NCBI GenBank assembly: GCA_028707655.1
Contig: JAQWAN010000003.1
Coordinates: forward strand, 1 to 23,710
Direction of reading: 5' to 3'
DNA: 23,710 nt
Source: Bacteroidaceae bacterium
Lineage (GTDB): Bacteria; Bacteroidota; Bacteroidia; Bacteroidales; Bacteroidaceae
The first letter of the stretch is position 1; every line of letters starts with the position of its first letter. The notes beneath the pieces were generated by a model. That model was not told the origin of the DNA and made no database searches. It saw nothing but the letters and a program-made list of their open reading frames with translations. The position numbers were made by a program, and so were the translations under genes. Below are positions 1 to 7,511 of the stretch, piece after piece.

Positions 1-1562
1 GTATCTGGTTTAATTTTCACCGTTTGAGCAGGAAAACCATACAGCAGTTCCGATGTCCGGTGTTTGCCATCCTTTACCATTCCTGCAATAGGTATAGATA
101 GGTTTAGTTCATCTTCTACAGCCTTTCTAACCGCCTCCATTTGTCCTTTTCCACCATCTGTTAGTATTAGGTCGGGCAGTGCTTTATTCTCCTCGTGCAG
201 GCGTTTATATCGTCTTTTTACTACCTCTTTCATTGAAGCATAATCATCCGGACCAATTACCGACTGAATAATGAAGCGCCTGTACTCCTTTTTGCTTGGC
301 CTTCCATTCTTAAAGACAATACAACCAGCCACCGCATCGCTACCCTGTATGTTAGAGTTGTCAAAACTTTCAATATGCAGTGGCAATTTACTTAATTGTA
401 GCTGTTTCTGCAGCTCTTTCAGAATTTTTATTTGTCGCTGTTCTGGATTTAACTTTTCTGCCTGTTTCAGTCGGTCTAGCTTATATTGTTTAACGTTAAG
501 GATAGAGAGTTCCAGTAGTTTTTTCTTTTCCCCCTTTTGTGGAATGGTGATAATTACATCGTTGAGCGGTAAATCGATAGGAAAGGGTACAATGATTTCA
601 CGTGAAACACTTTTATATCGTTCTCTCATCTCCACAACTCCTAAAGCAAGTAATTCCTCTTTTGTCTCCTCTAATTTTTTCTTATACTCAAAGGTAAAGG
701 CCTGTGTGATGCTACCATTGCTAATGTGTAGGTAGTTGATATAGGCTTTCTTTGCCTCCTCTGCAATAGAAAAGACATCAATATTATGTAGAACAGCGCT
801 AACCACCTCCGATTTTGCTCTATAATTTTCAATTAGGTCGTATTTCTTTTTTACCTCTTCTGCTTCCTCAAATTGTAGTGCTGCTGCCAGATTTTGCATC
901 TTCTGGTACAACTGTTTACTGATAGCCCTTGTGTTTCCTTTGATTATTTCCGTTGCATTTTGAATATTTTCGAGATAATCTTCGCGGGTTTGTTTACCAA
1001 TGCAGGGTGCTTTACAATTTTTGAGATGGTATTCTAGACAGACTTTAAACTTCCCTTTTTCAATCTGTTCCTCTGTAAGCAGTAGTTTGCAGCTTCGTAT
1101 AGGGTATAGTCGTTTGATGGTTTCTAGCATCGCCTTCATGGAGGGGAGGTGACTATATGGTCCATAGAATGTGCCATATTTTCGATTAATCTGTCTGGTG
1201 TAAAAGATGCGTGGAAAATACTCGTTCGTGACACAGATAGAGGGGTATGTTTTGTCATCTTTGAGCAAAACATTATAGCGTGGTTTGTATTTTTTGATTA
1301 GATTATTCTCCAATAGTAGGGCATCCTCCTCTGTACGTACAACAATATACTTGATGTCTTCAATCTTGCTCACCAGTACTCTTGTTTTACCAGGCTCGTG
1401 TTTTTTATTAAAATAGGAAGCCACTCTCTTCTTTAAGTTCTTAGCCTTACCTACATAGATAATCACTTTTTCCTTAGAGAGATATTGGTAAATCCCAGGT
1501 TGTTCTGGTAGATTATTTACGATACCTTTAAGATAAGTTTCGCGTTCGCTTTCCTTGCTCAT
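1..1562 (-). CDS. uvrC: UvrABC excinuclease subunit C (3' end off the window)
   Basis: Nucleotide excision repair nuclease that makes both incisions around a lesion bound by UvrB. The reading frame is open from an ATG at 1562 to the left edge (520 codons), so the C-terminus is missing. The N-terminal GIY-YIG nuclease domain shows GIY at residues 23-25, YVG at 36-38 and the conserved Arg46. It is followed by a Cys-bearing linker (KNCKAPCIG), a UVR helix pair (ALQFEEAEEVKKKYDLIENY) that contacts UvrB, and the RNase H-like 5' nuclease domain with IESFDNSNIQGS and LILTDGGKGQ. It is the third gene of mnmG-apt-uvrC, about 80 bp after apt, with a hairpin in the gap. A parS-like palindrome lies inside the coding region. 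Identification is secure. Confidence 0.96.
   Translation of the reverse strand, partial: MSKESERETYLKGIVNNLPEQPGIYQYLSKEKVIIYVGKAKNLKKRVASYFNKKHEPGKTRVLVSKIEDIKYIVVRTEEDALLLENNLIKKYKPRYNVLLKDDKTYPSICVTNEYFPRIFYTRQINRKYGTFYGPYSHLPSMKAMLETIKRLYPIRSCKLLLTEEQIEKGKFKVCLEYHLKNCKAPCIGKQTREDYLENIQNATEIIKGNTRAISKQLYQKMQNLAAALQFEEAEEVKKKYDLIENYRAKSEVVSAVLHNIDVFSIAEEAKKAYINYLHISNGSITQAFTFEYKKKLEETKEELLALGVVEMRERYKSVSREIIVPFPIDLPLNDVIITIPQKGEKKKLLELSILNVKQYKLDRLKQAEKLNPEQRQIKILKELQKQLQLSKLPLHIESFDNSNIQGSDAVAGCIVFKNGRPSKKEYRRFIIQSVIGPDDYASMKEVVKRRYKRLHEENKALPDLILTDGGKGQMEAVRKAVEDELNLSIPIAGMVKDGKHRTSELLYGFPAQTVKIKPD
594..609. promoter_or_regulatory. parS: Second parS-like site, inside uvrC
   Basis: The 16-mer GATTTCACGTGAAACA matches the parS consensus TGTTTCACGTGAAACA at 14 of 16 positions, and the 14 matching bases are contiguous. 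It lies within the uvrC reading frame, as parS sites often lie in genes, and about 1.6 kb from a perfect copy. ParB recognition is inferred. Confidence 0.75.
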
Positions 1563-1582
1563 GTACTTGTTGTATTAAAAGA

Positions 1583-1621
1583 AAGCGGGTTTCTCTGTCT
1601 ATGGCACAGGGAAATCCGCTT
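1583..1621 (-). terminator. Hairpin with short U-tract between apt and uvrC
   Basis: Read on the minus strand, AAGCGGATTTC pairs with GAAACCCGCTT with one A/C mismatch, and CTGT pairs with ACAG just inside, leaving a 7-nt loop. TCTTTT follows directly. It looks like a leaky terminator or attenuator after apt, or an mRNA-stabilising hairpin that separates apt and uvrC expression within one operon. The U-tract is short, so full termination is not assured. Confidence 0.5.
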
Positions 1622-1644
1622 ATCAAAAAAGGGCTGTTCCCTAG

Positions 1645-2169
1645 TTAGATGGATAAGATAGAGTCGATCTTTTCGTTATTTTCAAAGAGCTCTTTTCCTT
1701 TAAGATCCAATAATTCTATAATAAAGTTGATGTAAATATCCTTTGTGTGGAATTTTTCAACCAATTGATACGCAGCTTTCATGGTTCCACCGGTTGCCAA
1801 TAGGTCGTCGTGTATTAAAACAACATCCTCCTCAGATAAGGCATCTTTATGTATCTGTATAATATCTTTGCCATACTCTTTGTCGTAGCTTTGTTCGATG
1901 GTTTCACTAGGTAATTTACCCGGTTTGCGAATTGGAATAAAGCCCGCATTCAATCGTGTAGCTAAGATAGGGCCCATGATGAAGCCTCTAGACTCAATAC
2001 CAACCACTTTTGTAATGCCTTTATCTTTGTACTTCTCATACATTAAATCGGACAATTCTTTGAGTAGTTTTGGGTCTTTAAAAAGAGTGGTTACATCTTT
2101 GAACATTATACCAGGAATGGGAAAATCTTTTATTGTTCTGATATTTTGGATTAAAGTTTCTTTGCTCAT
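1645..2169 (-). CDS. apt: Adenine phosphoribosyltransferase
   Basis: Purine salvage: adenine + PRPP gives AMP + PPi, in the cytoplasm. With the ATG at 2169 the protein is 174 aa, the usual family length. It has the PRPP-binding signature DDLLATGGT at residues 121-129 preceded by hydrophobic VVLIH, the flexible-loop region RKPGKLP at 81-87, and the N-terminal FPIPGIMFKDVTTLF typical of Apt. An in-frame GTG at 2208 would add 13 residues (ending QNN), but that codon lies inside the parS palindrome and the extension resembles no family sequence, so the internal ATG is preferred. It lies 53 bp after mnmG and about 80 bp before uvrC, all on the minus strand, which implies one operon. Confidence 0.95.
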   Translation of the reverse strand: MSKETLIQNIRTIKDFPIPGIMFKDVTTLFKDPKLLKELSDLMYEKYKDKGITKVVGIESRGFIMGPILATRLNAGFIPIRKPGKLPSETIEQSYDKEYGKDIIQIHKDALSEEDVVLIHDDLLATGGTMKAAYQLVEKFHTKDIYINFIIELLDLKGKELFENNEKIDSILSI

Positions 2170-2200
2170 GTTGTTTTGCTTTAGGGTGTATGTGTCGTTA

Positions 2201-2216
2201 TGTTTCACGTGAAACA
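2201..2216. promoter_or_regulatory. parS: Perfect parS centromere site
   Basis: TGTTTCACGTGAAACA is a perfect 16-bp palindrome identical to the parS consensus bound by chromosomal ParB/Spo0J. It lies in the short gap between the mnmG stop codon and the apt start. mnmG (gidA) is origin-proximal in many bacteria, so the context fits a ParB loading site near oriC. No parA/parB or clear DnaA-box cluster is present in the window, so the origin itself must lie elsewhere. Confidence 0.9.
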
Positions 2217-2222
2217 GTATAT

Positions 2223-4097
2223 TTATCTTCCCATTAAGACGAGAAGAACGTTAATGTCACTTGGAGATATTCCTGGAATTCTGCTTGCTTGTGCCAATGT
2301 TTCAGGATCTATTTTAGCTAATTTTTGTCGTGCTTCCGTTGTAATGGATTGCATGTTTAGGTAGTCAAACTTACCCTTTATACGGATTGCTTCGAGTCGC
2401 TCAATTTTGTTTGCTACAATTCGTTCTCTATCAATATAGCCTTTATATTTGATTCTAATCTCTGCAGCTTCTAGTATCTCTTCCTGTCTATCGGTAAAGG
2501 TGTCTATCACCTCCCGTAGTGCACCAACATAGGGTGCAATATTTTTCAGTGTAATCTGCGGTCTATTAATCAAGTCGATAAGTTTGCATCCCTGTTGTAG
2601 TGGAGTAGTCTGCAGTGTTTCCAGTGCAGGATTAATCTTATCGGGTTTGATGGAGAATTTTTTCGTAAAGTTAATAAGAGCCTCTACTTTTTCTCGTTTA
2701 GCGCATAAGCGGTCGTATCTCTCTTTGGTAGCCAAGCCTAGTTTATACGATCGTTCGGTGAGTCGCATATCCGCATCATCTTGTCGTAGTAAGATTCTAT
2801 ATTCTGCGCGCGAGGTAAACATACGGTAGGGTTCATCTACGCCTTTAGTAACCAGGTCGTCAATGAGTACGCCTATGTACGATTCATCTCTAGCGAGTAT
2901 AAAAGGTTCTCCGCCGCTACAATGGAGATGCGCATTAATACCTGCGATTAATCCCTGTCCAGCAGCCTCCTCGTATCCTGTGGTTCCATTCACTTGTCCG
3001 GCAAAGAAGAGATTTTTTACGATTTTCGATTCTAAGGTATGATGTAGTTGTGTAGGGTCAAAATAGTCGTACTCAATAGCATAACCCGGTCGATAGGCCA
3101 CAACATCTTTAAAGGCAGGTATTTTCTTGATTGCTTCGAGTTGGATCTCCAAAGGAAGAGAAGAAGAAAAGCCATTCAGATAGAGTTCTTGCGTTGTTTC
3201 ACCCTCTGGTTCTAGAAAAAGTTGATGTTTATCTTTGTGTGCAAAGGTAACTATTTTAGTTTCGATACTTGGGCAGTATCGTGGTCCAATGCTATGGATC
3301 TGTCCGTTGTAGAGCGGCGAATCGGGTAGTCCTTTGCGAAGAACCTCGTGTACCTCTTTATTGGTATAACAACTCCAGCATGGCAGTTGTTTCAGTTTTC
3401 GTTTTCCTGTATGCAGATAGGAGAACTGATGGAAATCATCCTCTCCATCTTGCACCTCCATTAAATCGTAATGTACACTTCTACCATCTATACGTACCGG
3501 TGTGCCCGTTTTCATTCTGCCGTAGGTGATGCCCTGTTTAGCTATCGACTCTGTTAGTCCATAAGAAGCTGGTTCAGCCATTCTACCGCCAGGCAATTGT
3601 ACTTTGCCAACATGCATCAATCCGTTTAAGAAAGTACCCGCCGTAATAATCACTGTTTTGGCATGAAAGGTTACGCCCCAATAGGTGGTTATTCCAGTAA
3701 TGGTGCCCTCTTCCACAATAATTTCTTTAGCAGTATCCTGCCAGATATGTAAGTTTGGTATATTTTCAAGAATCTCTCTCCAGGTCCAAATAAACTTATT
3801 CCGGTCGCATTGTGCACGTGGACTCCACATAGCAGGACCTTTAGAGCGGTTTAATATTCTAAATTGAATAGCTGTTTGGTCGGTTACCCATCCTGTGTAT
3901 CCTCCCATAGCATCTATCTCTCTAACTATTTGTCCCTTAGCGATACCGCCAATGGAGGGGTTACAGCTCATTTGTGCCACCTTGTTCATATCCATCGTGA
4001 TAAGACAAGTCTTTGAGCCAAGATTGGCTGCAGCTGCAGCGGCTTCACAACCCGCATGTCCTGCACCAATAATAAGTACGTCGTAATAAAATTCCAT
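2223..4097 (-). CDS. mnmG: tRNA uridine 5-carboxymethylaminomethyl modification enzyme MnmG (GidA)
   Basis: FAD-dependent enzyme that works with the GTPase MnmE to install the (carboxymethyl)aminomethyl group at C5 of wobble U34 in certain tRNAs. At 624 aa it is full length for the family. It has the dinucleotide-binding motif GAGHAG at residues 11-16, the MSCNPSIGGIAKG segment with one conserved Cys, PGGRMAEP, the RYCPSIETKI segment with the second conserved Cys, GTTGYEEAAGQGL, and TSRAEYRILLRQDDAD. The C-terminal helical domain that binds MnmE and tRNA is intact and ends in LLVLMGR. It is the first gene of the minus-strand operon, with a parS site just past its stop codon. Confidence 0.97.
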   Translation of the reverse strand: MEFYYDVLIIGAGHAGCEAAAAAANLGSKTCLITMDMNKVAQMSCNPSIGGIAKGQIVREIDAMGGYTGWVTDQTAIQFRILNRSKGPAMWSPRAQCDRNKFIWTWREILENIPNLHIWQDTAKEIIVEEGTITGITTYWGVTFHAKTVIITAGTFLNGLMHVGKVQLPGGRMAEPASYGLTESIAKQGITYGRMKTGTPVRIDGRSVHYDLMEVQDGEDDFHQFSYLHTGKRKLKQLPCWSCYTNKEVHEVLRKGLPDSPLYNGQIHSIGPRYCPSIETKIVTFAHKDKHQLFLEPEGETTQELYLNGFSSSLPLEIQLEAIKKIPAFKDVVAYRPGYAIEYDYFDPTQLHHTLESKIVKNLFFAGQVNGTTGYEEAAGQGLIAGINAHLHCSGGEPFILARDESYIGVLIDDLVTKGVDEPYRMFTSRAEYRILLRQDDADMRLTERSYKLGLATKERYDRLCAKREKVEALINFTKKFSIKPDKINPALETLQTTPLQQGCKLIDLINRPQITLKNIAPYVGALREVIDTFTDRQEEILEAAEIRIKYKGYIDRERIVANKIERLEAIRIKGKFDYLNMQSITTEARQKLAKIDPETLAQASRIPGISPSDINVLLVLMGR

Positions 4098-4115
4098 TTA
4101 CTAATTATTAAGATG

Positions 4116-4123
4116 CAAATCTA
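4116..4123 (-). promoter_or_regulatory. Possible -7 element for the mnmG operon
   Basis: The minus strand reads TAGATTTG, matching the Bacteroidota -7 consensus TAnnTTTG, starting 26 bp upstream of the mnmG ATG. No clear TTTG is found 19-21 bp further upstream, so the call is tentative. The rest of the 293-bp gap up to 4390 shows no gene or repeat that I can recognise. Confidence 0.4.
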
Positions 4124-4390
4124 CAAAATAGTTAATCAAAATGTAGCTAAATAATCAAAAAAGAAGAGGTTAGGTGGGTAAGTCTCTAGAAATTTTGTTG
4201 AGATAGCCTATAAAATGTTTAAAACAGCTCAATATTAGTCCTTTATCCTCCAGTAGAGTGAATAGATAGCACTTTCTCCGTTCGGCTTCGTAAATAGCAG
4301 AAAATCAAGTGATTAGATGTTATATGCCTCTTTCTCCCCGCTTTATAATCTTGTAGAACACTTCTCTTTAGGTGCTGCAGTCTATTTTAC

Positions 4391-5086
4391 TTAAAGTAGT
4401 ATTTTTTTAAGCGCTTTCATCCCCTCGGTAGCACTTTTCTGAATAAACTGAATGGTTCTGTCCGATGGCATATTCACCTCCTTAGGATCAATAAGATAGA
4501 CGGAAGCAGTTTGTGGAATATAGTGTAGCAAACTCGCTGCTGGATAAACATTGAGTGAAGTACCAATAATGATAAAGATTGCCGCCTCTTTGGTTTCCTC
4601 AATAGCCCTATCCATCTGTGGTACAGCCTCTCCAAACCAAACAATAAAAGGTCTGTATTGTGATCCATCCGGCGCTAAGTCTCCAACTTTAAGCTCCGGG
4701 CTGTTGGGGGTTAACTGTTTTATAAACCTAGGGTTGTAGGGGCTTTTGGAGGAGCAGATTTTAGTTAGTTCTCCGTGAAGATGAATAATCTTGCTACTTC
4801 CTGCTCGTTCGTGTAGATTATCTATATTTTGTGTAACAACGGTAACCTCATACTTCTCTTCCAGCTCATGTACAATTTGGTGGGCCGCATTAGGTGTTAC
4901 ATGGAATAGTTCTTTTCTACGTTGGTTATAAAAATCGATGACCAATGCTGGGTTTTTATTATAGCCATCAATGGAGGCCACTTGTTGCACAGGATATTTA
5001 TCCCACAATCCTCCTGCATCTCTAAATGTACTAATTCCGCTTTCGGCACTAATGCCAGCTCCAGATAAAACTACAATTTTTTTCAT
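4391..5086 (-). CDS. cobB: NAD-dependent protein deacylase, class III sirtuin (CobB/SIRT5 type)
   Basis: Removes acyl groups from lysines using NAD+, giving O-acyl-ADP-ribose and nicotinamide. The 231-aa protein has the Rossmann motif GAGISAESGI at residues 9-18, TQNIDNLHERAG at 85-96 and the catalytic His104 in HLHGE. The FYNQRR segment carries Tyr53 and Arg56, the YxxR pair that binds the carboxylate of succinyl- or malonyl-lysine in SIRT5 and E. coli CobB, so desuccinylase/demalonylase activity is likely. The region that normally holds four zinc-binding cysteines has only Cys111, so the zinc ribbon is absent or degenerate. It stands alone on the minus strand, diverging from the FKBP genes. 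The sirtuin call is firm; substrate preference is inferred. Confidence 0.92.
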   Translation of the reverse strand: MKKIVVLSGAGISAESGISTFRDAGGLWDKYPVQQVASIDGYNKNPALVIDFYNQRRKELFHVTPNAAHQIVHELEEKYEVTVVTQNIDNLHERAGSSKIIHLHGELTKICSSKSPYNPRFIKQLTPNSPELKVGDLAPDGSQYRPFIVWFGEAVPQMDRAIEETKEAAIFIIIGTSLNVYPAASLLHYIPQTASVYLIDPKEVNMPSDRTIQFIQKSATEGMKALKKILL

Positions 5087-5305
5087 GTCGTACTATTTAA
5101 TATACTGCTTAAAATGTATCCAAGCAAATTTACCTATTTAGTTTTGTATAATCAAGTGCTACGCCCTAAAATCCAGTAGGAAGATGCTGTCAAAAGTTTA
5201 TTCTATTTTAGATAATAGCGAGCTATTTGAGTTTGTTTTAGTCATTTAGCATAGAAAAATAACACTTTTTATTGCGTTTTATGGAGTCTGTTCGAGAAAT
5301 TACTT

Positions 5306-5313
5306 TAATTTTG
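5306..5313 (+). promoter_or_regulatory. -7 element upstream of the FKBP genes
   Basis: TAATTTTG matches TAnnTTTG and starts 76 bp before the first FKBP ATG, giving a leader of about 60 nt. No convincing TTTG lies at the expected -33 spacing. It is in the 295-bp gap between the divergent sirtuin and FKBP genes, which otherwise holds nothing I recognise. Confidence 0.4.
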
Positions 5314-5381
5314 TCCGTTGATGTTGTTCTAAATAGAGTAGCAGCGCAAAAAAATAATTTTAATAACAAAAAAAGAACAGA

Positions 5382-5966
5382 ATGGACAAATTCAGTTACG
5401 CGATAGGTTTGGGCATTGGCCAAAACCTAAAGAGTATGGGTGCAAATGATATTAACGTAGAAGATTTTGCAGCAGCAATTAACGATGTAATTAATGCAAA
5501 TAAAACGGCAATTAGTCATGAAGAAGCACGCGATATCGTTAATAAGTTTTTTGAAGAGATAGAAGCAAAGAATAACGCAGGTATCATTGAAAAAGGTGCA
5601 GCTTTTCTAGAAGAAAACAAAAAACGTGCAGAAGTAACTGTTACTGAGAGTGGTTTACAATATGAGGTATTACAAAAAGGATCCGGCAAAAAACCAACTG
5701 CAACCAGTCAGGTGAAATGTCATTATGAAGGAACCTTGATAGATGGAACCATGTTTGATAGTTCTGTTAAACGTGGCGAACCTGCTGTGTTTGGTGTGAA
5801 TCAAGTTATCCCAGGATGGGTAGAGGCTTTACAAATGATGTGTGAAGGCGACAAATGGAAATTATGTGTACCATCTGCATTAGCTTATGGAGCGCAAGGA
5901 GCAGGAGAGTTGATACCACCTCATAGTGTTCTTGTTTTTGAAGTAGAATTAATTGAAGTACTTTAA
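5382..5966 (+). CDS. FKBP-type peptidyl-prolyl isomerase, cytoplasmic (FklB/FKBP22-like)
   Basis: Catalyses cis-trans isomerisation of Xaa-Pro bonds in folding proteins. The 194-aa protein has an N-terminal alpha-helical dimerisation arm (residues 1-85, opening FSYAIGLGIGQNLK as in FKBP22/Mip proteins) and a C-terminal FKBP domain (about 88-194) with FDSS around Asp126, VIPGW with Trp146, and LAYG with Tyr169, which line the proline-binding pocket. There is no signal peptide, so it should be cytoplasmic, unlike its neighbour. The lipoprotein FKBP gene starts 13 bp downstream, and one terminator closes the pair, so they are probably co-transcribed. An A-rich stretch instead of a Shine-Dalgarno sequence precedes the ATG. 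Confidence 0.92.
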   Translation: MDKFSYAIGLGIGQNLKSMGANDINVEDFAAAINDVINANKTAISHEEARDIVNKFFEEIEAKNNAGIIEKGAAFLEENKKRAEVTVTESGLQYEVLQKGSGKKPTATSQVKCHYEGTLIDGTMFDSSVKRGEPAVFGVNQVIPGWVEALQMMCEGDKWKLCVPSALAYGAQGAGELIPPHSVLVFEVELIEVL

Positions 5967-5979
5967 TAATATATTTAAG

Positions 5980-6846
5980 ATGAAGAAAACAGGAATTTTA
6001 GTTGGAGCTGCTGCCATCCTTTTGTCAGCTTGTTCTGTAAAGCAGCCTAAGGCTGATTTTAAATCAGATGTAGATAGTTTAGTATACGCCATTGGTGTAT
6101 CTCAATCTAACGGTTTAAAAAGTTACATGGTTAGTGGTTTGAAGCTTGACACTACAGATGTTTGTATGGATGCTTTTATCAAAGGTATTTTAGAGTCCGG
6201 AAAAAACACCAAATTGGAAGACAAAGCTTATGTACAAGGTCTTATGATTGGTAGTCGTGTTGCTCAAATGAGCGGTGGCTTACAAAAAGAGGTATACGGA
6301 AACGACAGTGTTAACAAGATTAACATGGACAATTTCTATGCTGGATTTATCGGTGCATTGAAGGGTACCAATGTAGCTTTTGATGCAAAAACAGCTGCTA
6401 CTTATGTACAGAGCATGTTGAAACAAATCAAAGAAAAGAACTCTTTAGTTAACTTTAAAGGAAACAAAGAGGCAGGCGAGAAATTCTTAGCTGCTAACAA
6501 AACCAAAAAAGGGGTTCAAGTAACCGCTTCTGGTGTTCAATATGAGATTTTGAAAAAAGGAAAAGGTGCTACTCCTAAAACAACCGATAAGGTAGAGATG
6601 AAATACAAAGGAACCTTGATTGATGGTACTGTATTTGATGATTCTGCTAAACATGGTGGAACAGCTACTTTTGGTGTAACACAAGTAATCAAAGGCTGGC
6701 AAGAAGTTTTGCCTATGATGACAGTTGGTTCAAAATGGAGAGTTGTTATCCCACAAGAATTGGCTTATGGTGCACAAGATAAGGGAACTATCAAACCATT
6801 TTCTACATTAATTTTTGAAATGGAATTGGTGAAAATTGTGAAATAA
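5980..6846 (+). CDS. FKBP-type peptidyl-prolyl isomerase, lipoprotein (Mip/FkpA-like)
   Basis: A 288-aa exported prolyl isomerase. The ATG at 5980 is chosen over an upstream TTG because it begins directly with a lipoprotein signal: MKK, a hydrophobic stretch, then the lipobox LSAC with Cys18. The body repeats the FKBP22 layout: a helical arm starting DSLVYAIGVSQSNGLK, then an FKBP domain (about 186-288) with FDDS, VIKGW and LAYG. It probably acts as a folding chaperone in the periplasm or on the outer membrane. Spacing of 13 bp to the upstream FKBP and the similar domain order suggest tandem duplication followed by a change of compartment. A strong terminator follows. Confidence 0.92.
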   Translation: MKKTGILVGAAAILLSACSVKQPKADFKSDVDSLVYAIGVSQSNGLKSYMVSGLKLDTTDVCMDAFIKGILESGKNTKLEDKAYVQGLMIGSRVAQMSGGLQKEVYGNDSVNKINMDNFYAGFIGALKGTNVAFDAKTAATYVQSMLKQIKEKNSLVNFKGNKEAGEKFLAANKTKKGVQVTASGVQYEILKKGKGATPKTTDKVEMKYKGTLIDGTVFDDSAKHGGTATFGVTQVIKGWQEVLPMMTVGSKWRVVIPQELAYGAQDKGTIKPFSTLIFEMELVKIVK

Positions 6847-6876
6847 ATAGCATTTTAATAGACGTATAGAGAAAAA

Positions 6877-6904
6877 GGACACATTTACAAAATGTGTCCT
6901 TTTT
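6877..6904 (+). terminator. Rho-independent terminator after the FKBP pair
   Basis: GGACACATTT and AAATGTGTCC form a perfect 10-bp stem with a 3-nt loop (ACA), followed by TTTTT. An A-tract on the other side makes it partly symmetrical. It lies about 30 bp after the second FKBP stop codon. Confidence 0.88.
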
Positions 6905-6963
6905 GTGTATTATCCAACTTTTTGCTTGAAATAATTTGCATTTTGCTATTTTTTTTGCGCGAT

Positions 6964-6996
6964 TATGCAATTAAATAAAAATATTATATATATTTG
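6964..6996 (+). promoter_or_regulatory. Promoter of the lrp-ldc-QC-sufE cluster
   Basis: TATATTTG at 6989-6996 matches TAnnTTTG and lies 39 bp before the regulator's ATG. A weak -33 (TATG at 6964-6967) lies 21 bp upstream. An inverted TTGCAT/ATGCAA pair flanks the upstream side, a candidate autoregulatory site for the Lrp-type protein; that part is inference. Confidence 0.5.
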
Positions 6997-7035
6997 TCTG
7001 TCAGATAGTAATTGTAATAAAATAATCAAATTAAC

Positions 7036-7500
7036 ATGGAAAAAATAGATGCTCTAGACAAAAAGATCCTCGAGATAATAACGAAAAATGCTAGAATTCC
7101 ATTTAAAGACGTAGCTGCAGAATGCGGTGTTTCGCGTGCAGCTATCCATCAACGTGTGCAACGTTTGATTGATTTGGGCGTTATTATAGGGTCTGGTTAT
7201 CATGTCTATCCTAAGAGCTTAGGTTACAGAACTTGTACCTATGTTGGAATCAAGTTAGAGCGTGGGTCCATGTATCGTGAAGTAGTAGACAAGTTGTTAG
7301 AGATTCCTGAGATTGTAGAGTGTCATTTTACAACAGGTTCATATACCATGCTTTCTAAGTTGTACGCTCGCGATAACGAACATCTTATGGAATTATTGAA
7401 TACCAAGATGCAACAAATCCCAGGTGTTGTAGCAACAGAAACCTTAATCTCTTTAGAGCAAAGCATAAAAAGAGAAATCCCTATTTTGAAAACAAAATAA
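7036..7500 (+). CDS. Lrp/AsnC-family transcriptional regulator
   Basis: A 154-aa protein with the standard two-part family layout. The N-terminal winged helix has LDKKILEIITKNAR and the recognition region DVAAECGVSRAAIHQRVQRL (residues 25-44). The C-terminal RAM domain, which binds amino-acid-like effectors and forms octamers, includes VECHFTTGSYTMLSKLYARD. These proteins sense amino acids and often regulate themselves and neighbours. It is the first gene of a plus-strand cluster, 11 bp before the LD-carboxypeptidase gene, so control of that cluster is plausible. The effector cannot be told from sequence. Confidence 0.93.
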   Translation: MEKIDALDKKILEIITKNARIPFKDVAAECGVSRAAIHQRVQRLIDLGVIIGSGYHVYPKSLGYRTCTYVGIKLERGSMYREVVDKLLEIPEIVECHFTTGSYTMLSKLYARDNEHLMELLNTKMQQIPGVVATETLISLEQSIKREIPILKTK

Positions 7501-7511
7501 ATAGACCAATC

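Noticed and set aside
271..735. 154-codon plus-strand open frame at the left end
   Set aside because: It is opposite uvrC, whose conserved motifs establish the minus strand as coding; the residue mix is Ser/Cys/Phe-rich as in antisense shadows.
3815..3820. Another CACGTG core, inside mnmG, as a third parS site
   Set aside because: Flanking bases match the parS consensus poorly outside the core, so it is a chance hexamer.
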